From positions 1 to 64,000 of the forward strand of contig NZ_VOQQ01000001.1 of assembly GCF_007995055.1 (NCBI RefSeq): 64,000 nucleotides of DNA. The letters run 5' to 3'. The translations under genes and the position numbers were made by a program. This document shows positions 33,494 through 40,029 of the stretch, piece by piece. The notes below the pieces were generated by a model, which saw only the letters and a list, made by a program, of their open reading frames with translations, was not told the DNA's origin and did not search any database. The stretch is from Sphingosinicella ginsenosidimutans. Lineage in GTDB: Bacteria > Pseudomonadota > Alphaproteobacteria > Sphingomonadales > Sphingomonadaceae. Position 1 is the first letter of the stretch; the number at the start of each line of letters is the position of its first letter.

Positions 33494-34111
33494 ATGGACG
33501 ATATCGATCGCATCCTTGACGCCGCGCCCGTCATCCCCGTCCTCGTCATCGATCGACTGGCCGATGCGCTGCCGATCGCAGAGGCGCTGGTCGCGGGCGG
33601 CCTTCCGGTGCTGGAAGTCACCTTGCGCACGCCCGCCGCGCTCGACGCGATCCGGGCGATGACGGCGGTTCCGGGGGCGATCGTCGGCGCCGGCACGGTG
33701 CTCGATCCGGCCCAGCTCGATGCCGCGCGCGATGCGGGGGCGGCCTTCATCGTCAGCCCCGGGCTCACCGAGCCGCTCGGCCGGGCCGCGATCGAATCCG
33801 GCCTCCCCTTCCTTCCCGGCACCGCCAATGCCGGCGACGTCATGCGCGCCCGTGATCTCGGCCTCACCCGCCTCAAATTCTTCCCGGCGATGGCGGCCGG
33901 CGGGCTGCCGGCGCTGTCCGCGCTCGCGAGCGTGTTCGGCGGGATGCGCTTCTGCCCGACCGGCGGGATCACGCAGGAGAGCGCGCCCGAATGGCTGGCC
34001 CACCCGGCCGTCGCCTGTGTCGGCGGAAGCTGGCTCGTGCCGCGCGGCCCGGTCGATCCGGTGGCGATCGAGGAGCGCGCCCGCGCCGCCGCCGCCCTTC
34101 CAAGGGCTTGA
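33494..34111 (+). CDS. eda: KDPG/KHG aldolase
   Basis: Class I aldolase that splits 2-keto-3-deoxy-6-phosphogluconate into pyruvate and glyceraldehyde 3-phosphate in the Entner-Doudoroff pathway. 205 residues, family length. The catalytic Glu41 lies in VLEVTLRTP, the phosphate-binding region includes FIVSPGLTEP, and the Schiff-base Lys128 is in RLKFFPA. Divergent from kdgK with a shared LacI-type palindrome. A short hairpin (34111-34129) follows its stop and runs into the next operator. Confidence 0.95.
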   Translation: MDDIDRILDAAPVIPVLVIDRLADALPIAEALVAGGLPVLEVTLRTPAALDAIRAMTAVPGAIVGAGTVLDPAQLDAARDAGAAFIVSPGLTEPLGRAAIESGLPFLPGTANAGDVMRARDLGLTRLKFFPAMAAGGLPALSALASVFGGMRFCPTGGITQESAPEWLAHPAVACVGGSWLVPRGPVDPVAIEERARAAAALPRA

Positions 34112-34128
34112 GTTTCCGGCCCTGAAAC

Positions 34129-34142
34129 TGTTAGCGCTCACA
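34129..34142. promoter_or_regulatory. LacI-type operator upstream of the esterase-deacetylase fusion
   Basis: TGTTAGCGCTCACA, one mismatch from the palindrome TGTTAGCGCTAACA, located 19 bases before the ATG at 34161. It indicates that the fusion gene has its own regulated promoter rather than simply following eda. Confidence 0.68.
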
Positions 34143-34160
34143 TCAACAGGGAGAGAGCGC

Positions 34161-36275
34161 ATGACGGGACGATTGGCGGCGCTGATCTGGCTGGCGCTGG
34201 CGGCGATGGCGGGTGCGATGCCGGCCTCTGGGCAGCAACGGCCCCATTGGGTCGGCACCTGGGCGAGCGCGCAGCAGATCCCCGAGGATCGCAACCTGAT
34301 GGCCGAGGCGGACATGCGCGACGCCACGTTGCGCCAGATCGTGCGCGTGTCGATCGGCGGAGAGCGAATCCGGATCCGGCTCTCCAACATGTTCGGGACG
34401 CGGCCGCTCACCATCGATTCGGTCCATGTCGCCCGCCCCGCCGATCCGGGGACGGCGCGGATCGATCCGGCCACGGACCGCGCGGTCACCTTTTCCGGCC
34501 GCCGCTTCGTGACGATCCCGCCCGGCGCGGACTATGTGTCCGATCCGGTCGATCTCGCCGTCGCGCCGCTGTCGCACCTGGCGATCAGCGCCCACCTGCC
34601 GGAGGCGCCGGCGCGGCAGACCGGGCATCCGGGATCGCGCACCGTCACTTACTATGTTCACGGCGACCGATCGGCGGCGGCCGATCTCCCCGGCGCCGGG
34701 CGGATCGAGCATTGGTATCAGCTCGCCGGGATCGACGTCGCCGCGCCCGCCGATGCGGCGGCGATCGTCGCGATCGGCGATTCGATCACCGACGGCCATG
34801 GCGTCGAGACCGGCACCGATCGGCGCTGGACCGATGCCCTGGCCGAGCGGCTCCAGGCCGATCCGGCGACCCGCCACATCGCCGTCCTCAACCTTGGGAT
34901 CGGCGGCAATCGTGTCCTCGACGACGGGCTCGGCCCCAATGCCCTCGCGCGGTTCGAGCGCGACGTGCTCGGCCAGCCGGGCGTGCGCTGGGCGATCCTG
35001 CTCGAAGGCGTCAACGATCTCGGCGCGCTCACCCGCGAGGCGCCGGCCACGCCAGAGGCCCATCGCCGGCTCGTCGAGGGCATCATCGCCGCTTATGCCC
35101 AGATGGTCGATCGCGCCCGCGCGCGGGGCATCCGCATGATCGGCGCCACGATCATGCCCTATGGCGCGTCGGACTATTATCATCCCGACGCCGCCAACGA
35201 GGCGGATCGCGCGGCGATCAACGCCTGGATCCGCGCCCCGGGCCATTTCGACGCGGTCATCGATTTCGACGCCATCACCCGCGATCCGGCCGCACCGAGC
35301 CGGATGCGGCGCGACGTCGATCTCGGCGACGGACTCCATCCGGGGCCGGCCGGCTATGCGATCATGGCCAATGCGATCCCGCTGTCGCTGTTCCAGGACA
35401 GCCCGGGCGGCGAGAGCGGCGACGGACCGGCCATCGCCTTCACCTTCGATGATCTTCCGGCGCACCTGCCGCTGCCGCCCGGAGAGACCGCGCCTTCGGT
35501 CGTCGCCTCGATCGCGCAAACGCTGCACGCGGCCGGGATCGAGGGCGTCTACGGCTTCGTGAACGCGGCCGGCGTCGCCGCCGATCCGGGACTCAACCAG
35601 TCGCTGCTGGCCTGGCGCGCCGCCGGCCTTCCGCTCGGCAATCACGGCTGGTCGCACGCCAATCTCAACGGCGTGCCGCTCGATTCCTATCTCTCCGAAA
35701 TCGCGCGCGGCGAGCCGGTGCTGGCCCGGCTGATGGGCGATGGCGACTGGCGCTGGTATCGCTATCCCTATCTCGCCGAAGGCGACGATCCGGCCCGACG
35801 CGCGGCGGTGCGCCGCTATCTCGCGGCGCATCGCTACCGCATCGCCCAGGTGACGATGAGCTTCGCCGATTATCTGTGGAACCCGCCTTATGCGCGGTGC
35901 AGCGCGGCCCGCGATACCGCGGCGATCGCCCGGTTGGAGGCGAGCTATCTGGCCGCGGCGCGCGAAAGCCTCGATCGCTCGCGCGCCTTGTCGCGCGCGC
36001 TCTACGGGCGCGACATTCCCTATGTGCTGCTGATGCATGTCGGCGCGTTCGACGCCCATATGCTGCCGCGCCTCATCGCGCTCTACCGCGAGGCCGGCGT
36101 GCGCTTCGTGTCGCTGCCCGAGGCCGAGCGCGACCCGGCCTACGCGACGGACATCGATCCGTCGCAGCCGCCGGCGCCCGGCCTTGAAGGCCGGCTCGCC
36201 GCCGCCGGCCGTCCGCTCCCCCCGCCCGCCCACGATTATGCGGCGGAGCTCGCGGCGATGTGCCCGGCGAGCTGA
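34161..36275 (+). CDS. SGNH esterase fused to a polysaccharide deacetylase
   Basis: A 704-residue exported protein with two carbohydrate-esterase domains. The signal peptide (LAALIWLALAAMAGAMPASG) precedes an SGNH/GDSL hydrolase: nucleophile Ser208 in AIGDSITDGHG, the Gly/Asn blocks LGIGGNRVL and LEGVNDLG, and the Asp-His pair in DGLHPGPAGY. From about residue 423 a NodB-like deacetylase follows with TFDDLPAHLPLPPG (Asp430/Asp431), the histidines of NHGWSHANLN, RYPYL and VLLMHVG. Both active sites look intact. This fusion suggests removal of acetyl or other acyl groups from a plant-type polysaccharide. Preceded by a LacI-type operator. Confidence 0.9.
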   Translation: MTGRLAALIWLALAAMAGAMPASGQQRPHWVGTWASAQQIPEDRNLMAEADMRDATLRQIVRVSIGGERIRIRLSNMFGTRPLTIDSVHVARPADPGTARIDPATDRAVTFSGRRFVTIPPGADYVSDPVDLAVAPLSHLAISAHLPEAPARQTGHPGSRTVTYYVHGDRSAAADLPGAGRIEHWYQLAGIDVAAPADAAAIVAIGDSITDGHGVETGTDRRWTDALAERLQADPATRHIAVLNLGIGGNRVLDDGLGPNALARFERDVLGQPGVRWAILLEGVNDLGALTREAPATPEAHRRLVEGIIAAYAQMVDRARARGIRMIGATIMPYGASDYYHPDAANEADRAAINAWIRAPGHFDAVIDFDAITRDPAAPSRMRRDVDLGDGLHPGPAGYAIMANAIPLSLFQDSPGGESGDGPAIAFTFDDLPAHLPLPPGETAPSVVASIAQTLHAAGIEGVYGFVNAAGVAADPGLNQSLLAWRAAGLPLGNHGWSHANLNGVPLDSYLSEIARGEPVLARLMGDGDWRWYRYPYLAEGDDPARRAAVRRYLAAHRYRIAQVTMSFADYLWNPPYARCSAARDTAAIARLEASYLAAARESLDRSRALSRALYGRDIPYVLLMHVGAFDAHMLPRLIALYREAGVRFVSLPEAERDPAYATDIDPSQPPAPGLEGRLAAAGRPLPPPAHDYAAELAAMCPAS

Positions 36276-36309
36276 TCCGGCGCTTCCCTCCCGCCACCGA
36301 ACCCGCTAC

Positions 36310-36323
36310 CGGTAGCGCTACCA
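36310..36323. promoter_or_regulatory. LacI-type operator upstream of the exported possible CBM protein
   Basis: GGTAGCGCTACC (36311-36322) is a perfect 12-base palindrome with the same AGCGCT core as the glk, kdgK/eda and esterase sites. It lies 25 bases before the ATG at 36347, between the fusion gene and this gene. Confidence 0.7.
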
Positions 36324-36346
36324 GAACAAGAGTTCGGGAGGGGAAT

Positions 36347-36955
36347 ATGACGATGAGAAGGGCCGTTTCGCGGCTCGTCGCTTTGTGCCTGGCCGCGACG
36401 GCGGTCGCCGCCCTCGCTCAGCAGCAGCCGGCGCAGGCGCAGCAGGCCGCGCCGCAGCCGGGCAGCGCCGAGGATATCGCCCAGCGGATCATCTCCGTGC
36501 CCAATCCGCGCGGCTTCGCGGTGATCGGCGCGCAGGGCCAGATCCGCGACGATGCCGGCGTCCAGGGCGGCCATGCGCTGCGGATCCCGGTGCCGGGGCG
36601 CAGCGACCAGCCCTGGTCGGTCAGCGTTTCGGTGCCGATCAACCGGGCGGTCCATGCCGGCGACAACCTGATCCTCGCCTTCTGGGCGCGGCTGGAGACG
36701 GGCGAGAACGGCGCGGAGACCACGGTGCTTCCGTTCAATGCCGTCCAGCTCGCCTCCGCGCCCTATACCGCGATCTTCAACGGCCCGCTGACGATCAGCC
36801 ACAACTGGCAGATCCAGGAGATACGCGGCCGCGCCGATCGCGATTACGATGCCGGCGCGATCAACGTCGCCATCCACCTCGCCACCGCCCGCCAGGTGGT
36901 GGACATCGGCCCGGTCTTCGTCGTCAACATGGGCCAGAGCGCCCCCGCGAACTAG
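36347..36955 (+). CDS. Exported protein, possible carbohydrate-binding jelly-roll
   Basis: A 202-residue secreted protein. The signal peptide (RRAVSRLVALCLAATAVAALA) is followed by a Gln/Ala-rich linker and a beta-rich domain containing GGHALRIPVPGRSDQPWSVSVSVPINRAVHAGDNLILAFWARLE, the pattern of CBM4/9-type jelly-rolls (a bound-ligand strand followed by FWAR). No catalytic domain is present. Stand-alone carbohydrate-binding proteins of this kind are found in polysaccharide-utilisation loci. The LacI-type operator and the esterase-deacetylase upstream support a sugar-related role. Fold assignment is by pattern only. Confidence 0.6.
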   Translation: MTMRRAVSRLVALCLAATAVAALAQQQPAQAQQAAPQPGSAEDIAQRIISVPNPRGFAVIGAQGQIRDDAGVQGGHALRIPVPGRSDQPWSVSVSVPINRAVHAGDNLILAFWARLETGENGAETTVLPFNAVQLASAPYTAIFNGPLTISHNWQIQEIRGRADRDYDAGAINVAIHLATARQVVDIGPVFVVNMGQSAPAN

Positions 36956-36965
36956 GCGGCGGCAT

Positions 36966-37090
36966 CGAGGTCCCCCTCCCTGCGCGCAGGGAGGGGTTGG
37001 GGGTGGGTGCGCGCGTCTGCGCGCCTGAGGGACTCTTCCTGGCCTCGCCGACAGCTCCCGCCCCTTCTTGAAGGGAGGGGAAAGGGTGAA
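36966..37090. repeat. Family B repeat (CCCTCCC...GGGAGGGG type)
   Basis: A palindrome CCCCCTCCCTGCGCGCAGGGAGGGG at about 36970-36996 is followed by GGGGGTGGG, and 60 bases on by CCCCTTCTTGAAGGGAGGGG near 37057-37080 in the other direction. It resembles other G-rich intergenic palindromes in the window but differs from family A. It occupies the first part of the gap before the phenylalanine cassette and may end the upstream transcript. Confidence 0.6.
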
Positions 37091-37127
37091 TCTGGGGTGC
37101 GGCACGATCGCGCTCCACCTCCGGCGC

Positions 37128-37156
37128 TTGACATCTGCGCCGCGCCCCTTCACTCT
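37128..37156 (+). promoter_or_regulatory. Probable promoter of the phenylalanine cassette
   Basis: TTGACA (37128-37133), a consensus -35, is followed by a 17-base spacer and CACTCT (37151-37156) as a weak -10. Predicted start of transcription is near 37164, leaving about 37 bases before the leader ORF at 37201. The layout fits a leader-controlled operon. Confidence 0.55.
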
Positions 37157-37200
37157 TTGTGGGTTGCGCCGCAGCATCGCCGCGCACGGGAGCTGGAACC

Positions 37201-37293
37201 ATGTGCAAGGGACTGGATAATATCATCCCCTCCGCGCCGATGGCTGCCGGCTTCTATTTTATCAGCTCGTTTACGGGCCGGTACGCCCGCTGA
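37201..37293 (+). CDS. Candidate Phe/Tyr-rich leader peptide
   Basis: A 30-codon ORF with CGGGAG eight bases before its ATG. Residues 18-28 read FYFISSFTGRY: three Phe and two Tyr in eleven positions, in a genome where these residues are uncommon in so short a stretch. Its stop codon falls in the loop of the downstream hairpin, as in classical attenuators. Translation stalling at Phe or Tyr codons would cover the 5' arm of a long-range stem (37260-37269). It precedes chorismate mutase, DAHP synthase and prephenate dehydratase genes, which make phenylalanine. Confidence 0.55.
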   Translation: MCKGLDNIIPSAPMAAGFYFISSFTGRYAR

Positions 37294-37338
37294 GGCGTGC
37301 CGGGTTTCCGTCGCTTCCCTTAAAAATTCGAGCTGATA
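37260..37338 (+). promoter_or_regulatory. Candidate attenuator structure for the Phe cassette
   Basis: Two nested pairings are visible. The inner hairpin joins CCGGTACGCC (37278-37287) to GGCGTGCCGG (37294-37303), ten pairs counting one G-U, with an ACGG/CCGT extension (37273-37276 with 37308-37311). The outer stem joins TATCAGCTCG (37260-37269) to CGAGCTGATA (37329-37338), ten perfect pairs. The leader ORF runs through the 5' arms. There is no strong U-run after the inner hairpin (GTTTCC only), so termination may be weak or the switch may act on translation. Confidence 0.5.
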
Positions 37339-37391
37339 CGCCGCAGGTCCGCGCCTGAAATCCACGTCCGGCCCGCGGCGGCGAGGACAAG

Positions 37392-38111
37392 ATGCAACAC
37401 CCGAATATCATTGCGCGCCCCGTCGCGCCCGCCGCGGATCTCGACGAGCTGCGCTGGGAGATCGACCGGATCGACAACGCCATCCTGGCGCTGATGGATC
37501 GCCGCATCGCCACCGCCCATGCGGTCGCTGCGGCGAAGCGCGACATGCGCTCGCGCTGGCTGAACCTCCATCCCGGCCGCGAGGCCGCGGTGCTCGACCG
37601 GCTCTCCGCCCAGGCCGAGGCAATGCCGCCGGAAAGCATCCGGGCGATCTGGCGCGAGCTGATCGGCCTCAACCTCCAGGCGCAGCGCCGGATGGAGGTG
37701 GTGCTCCATGCCGGCGCCCGCGCGGCGCTTGTCGCCGGCGCCGCGCGCGAGCGGTTCGGCGGGGCCGCGCCGATGGTCGTCGCCGATTGCGCCGGCGAAG
37801 CGCTGGATCGCGCGCGCAGCCGGGAGGCGGTCGCGGTGATCGAGCTTTCCCCGCTTTCGGGCTGGTGGGTCGCGCTCGCCGAGGAGCCGGACCTCGTCAT
37901 CTTCGAGGGACTTCGCGACAGCGCCGGCGCGCTCGTCGCGTTGTGCGTCGGCCGGATCGCGCCGGAGAGCCTGCCGGAGCGCGAGCGTTACGAGATTCTC
38001 GGCGAAGGCCGCCTGCGCCAGCGCTCGGCCGCCGGCGAACCGATCCGTGCGGTCGCGATGAGCGGTCACCTGCGCCTGTGCGTCACCCGGCAGGCGGAGG
38101 CCGCGCGATGA
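37392..38111 (+). CDS. Chorismate mutase (AroQ type) with extra C-terminal domain
   Basis: Converts chorismate to prephenate. The N-terminal 90 residues are a classic AroQ fold: LDELRWEIDRIDNAILALMDRRIATAHAVAAAK, then WLNLHPGREAAVLDRL and IRAIWRELIGLNLQAQ. A further 145 residues form a mixed alpha/beta domain that resembles a degenerate prephenate-dehydratase-like or regulatory domain, but I cannot name it. 239 residues. AGGA precedes the ATG. The stop overlaps the DAHP synthase start (ATGA). First gene of the cassette. Confidence 0.82.
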   Translation: MQHPNIIARPVAPAADLDELRWEIDRIDNAILALMDRRIATAHAVAAAKRDMRSRWLNLHPGREAAVLDRLSAQAEAMPPESIRAIWRELIGLNLQAQRRMEVVLHAGARAALVAGAARERFGGAAPMVVADCAGEALDRARSREAVAVIELSPLSGWWVALAEEPDLVIFEGLRDSAGALVALCVGRIAPESLPERERYEILGEGRLRQRSAAGEPIRAVAMSGHLRLCVTRQAEAAR

Positions 38112-39400
38112 GCTGGAGCCCAACGAGCTGGCGGGCCCATCCCGCGAGCCAGCTTCCCGCCTATCCCGATGCCGAGGCGCTCGCGATGGCGGAATCCTGT
38201 CTCGCCGCCGCCGCGCCGCTCTCCACCGTCGCCGAAAACCGCGCGCTCAGCGCCCGCGTCGCCGCCGCGGCCGAGGGCCGCGCCTTCCTGTTGCAGGGCG
38301 GCGACTGCGCCGAGACCTTCGCCGAATTCGGCGCCGACAAGGTCCGCACCACCTTCAATCTCCTGCTCGACATGGCTGCGCTGATCGCCGCCGGCGGGCA
38401 GGAGGATGTCGTCACCGTCGCCCGGATCGCCGGGCAGTTCGCCAAGCCGCGCTCCGCGGACAGCGAGACGGTGGACGGCGTCACCCTGCCCGCCTATCGC
38501 GGCGATATCGTCAACGCCGCGGCATTCGATCCCGCCGGGCGCACCCCCGATCCGATGCGGATGCTGGAGGTCCATCGACAGTCGGGAATCACGGTCGATC
38601 TGCTTCGCGCCTATGCCGCCGCGGCTTATGCGGACGAGGCGCCGCGGCGGCGCGAGGCGGCGCGCCGATTGGGCCTTCGTCCCGATCCGGTCGCCCTCGC
38701 CCGCGATCCGGCCAGCGCGCCGCGGGTCTTCACCAGCCATGAGGCGCTGCTCCTCCATTATGAGGAGCCGCTGACGCGCTGGGACGAGGCGAGCGAGGCC
38801 TGGTGGTCGCTGTCCGCCAACATGGTCTGGATCGGCGAGCGGACCCGGCATCTCGACGGCGCCCATGTCGCTTATGCCAGCGGCATCGCCAACACGATCG
38901 GGGTCAAATGCGGCCCCTCGCTCACGCCCGACGAGCTGCTCCGGCTCGCCGAGACGCTCGATCCCGAAAACCGCGCCGGCCGGCTCGTCCTGATCGGGCG
39001 GTTCGGCGCCGAGGAGATCGCGCGGCGGCTGCCGGCGCTGATGGCGACCACCCAGGCCGCCGGCCTCAACGCGCTGTGGGCGATCGATCCGATGCACGGC
39101 AACACCCGCACCGTCGGCGCCCGCAAGACCCGCTTCGTGGACGATATCCTGGCCGAAACCGCCGCCTTCTTCGCGATCGCGCGGGCCGAAGGCGTCCATC
39201 CGGGCGGCCTCCATCTCGAGCTCACCGGCGATCACGTCACCGAATGCCTGGGCGGAAGCGCGGCGCTGGCCGAGGCCGATCTGCCGCGCCGCTACCTCAC
39301 CCATTGCGATCCGCGGCTGAATGCGGCGCAGGCGCTCGATGTCGCCGCCGAGGTGGCGCGGCTCGTCATGGCGGACGTCGCGACCCCCCGCGCGGCGTGA
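38108..39400 (+). CDS. 3-deoxy-7-phosphoheptulonate synthase, class II
   Basis: First step of the shikimate pathway: condenses PEP and erythrose 4-phosphate to DAHP. 430 residues. Class II (plant/mycobacterial type) features: WSPTSWRAHPASQLPAYPD, LLQGGDCAETFAEF with the metal-binding cysteine, KPRSADSETVDGVTLPAYRGD, ANTIGVKCGPS, WAIDPMHGNT and HLELTGDHVTECLGG. The start at 38108 overlaps the chorismate mutase stop; the longer in-frame reading to 37787 would overlap it heavily and is rejected. Encoding it with a mutase suggests the two proteins associate, as in mycobacteria. Confidence 0.94.
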   Translation: MSWSPTSWRAHPASQLPAYPDAEALAMAESCLAAAAPLSTVAENRALSARVAAAAEGRAFLLQGGDCAETFAEFGADKVRTTFNLLLDMAALIAAGGQEDVVTVARIAGQFAKPRSADSETVDGVTLPAYRGDIVNAAAFDPAGRTPDPMRMLEVHRQSGITVDLLRAYAAAAYADEAPRRREAARRLGLRPDPVALARDPASAPRVFTSHEALLLHYEEPLTRWDEASEAWWSLSANMVWIGERTRHLDGAHVAYASGIANTIGVKCGPSLTPDELLRLAETLDPENRAGRLVLIGRFGAEEIARRLPALMATTQAAGLNALWAIDPMHGNTRTVGARKTRFVDDILAETAAFFAIARAEGVHPGGLHLELTGDHVTECLGGSAALAEADLPRRYLTHCDPRLNAAQALDVAAEVARLVMADVATPRAA

Positions 39401-39936
39401 GCGTCGTCGCCTATCAGGGCGCGCCGGGCGCATTCGGGCACGCCGCCTGCCTTCGCTTCCTGCCTGGCTGGACGCCGCTCGCCCTCGCCCGCTTCGAGGA
39501 TGTCGTCGCGGCGGTGGCCGACGGCGCGGCCGAACGCGGAATGCTGCCGGCCGAAAACAGCATCGCCGGGGCCGTGCCAGGGGTCGCCGACATGGTCGCG
39601 GCGCGGCCGGTCGTGGTCCGCGCGCGCCACGATCTTCCGATCGAGCTCCACCTGCTCGGCGCGGCCGGCGCCTCGCTCGCGACGATCCGCCGGGTCGCGA
39701 GCCACCCGGTCGCGCTCGCGCAATGCGCCGGCTGGCTTTGCGCGCGCGGCCTCGCGCCCGAGCCGGCGACCAACACCGCACTTGCCGCGCTGGCGCTGGC
39801 CGGCGCGCCCGATCCGGCGCTTGGCGTCGCCGCTTCGGAAAATGCGGCGGAGGCCTATGGCCTCGCCATCGTCGCGCGCGACATCCACGACCGCGCCGAC
39901 AACCTCACCACCTTCTGGGAAATCGAGCGCGCCTGA
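39397..39936 (+). CDS. Prephenate dehydratase lacking the ACT domain
   Basis: Converts prephenate to phenylpyruvate, the phenylalanine precursor. 179 residues. The N-terminal VAYQGAPGAFGHAACLRF and MLPAENSIAGAVPGV are standard. The catalytic threonine is retained in DNLTTFWEI, but the usual TRF motif reads TTF. The protein stops here, so the roughly 80-residue C-terminal ACT domain that gives phenylalanine feedback is absent. GTG start overlaps the DAHP synthase stop. Loss of feedback in the enzyme would make upstream transcriptional control more important. Confidence 0.85.
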   Translation: MSVVAYQGAPGAFGHAACLRFLPGWTPLALARFEDVVAAVADGAAERGMLPAENSIAGAVPGVADMVAARPVVVRARHDLPIELHLLGAAGASLATIRRVASHPVALAQCAGWLCARGLAPEPATNTALAALALAGAPDPALGVAASENAAEAYGLAIVARDIHDRADNLTTFWEIERA

Positions 39937-40029
39937 TCCGACCCCGCCGACGCCGGACCCCGCGCCCGCGCGCCCCTGCCCTCGCCCCGGGATTTGACAT
40001 GCGCGCCCGACACGCGAAGGAAGCACGCC

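Noticed and set aside
34143..36233. 696-codon minus-strand frame opposite the esterase-deacetylase fusion
   Set aside because: Antisense shadow of a gene with intact catalytic motifs; no ribosome site or family similarity.
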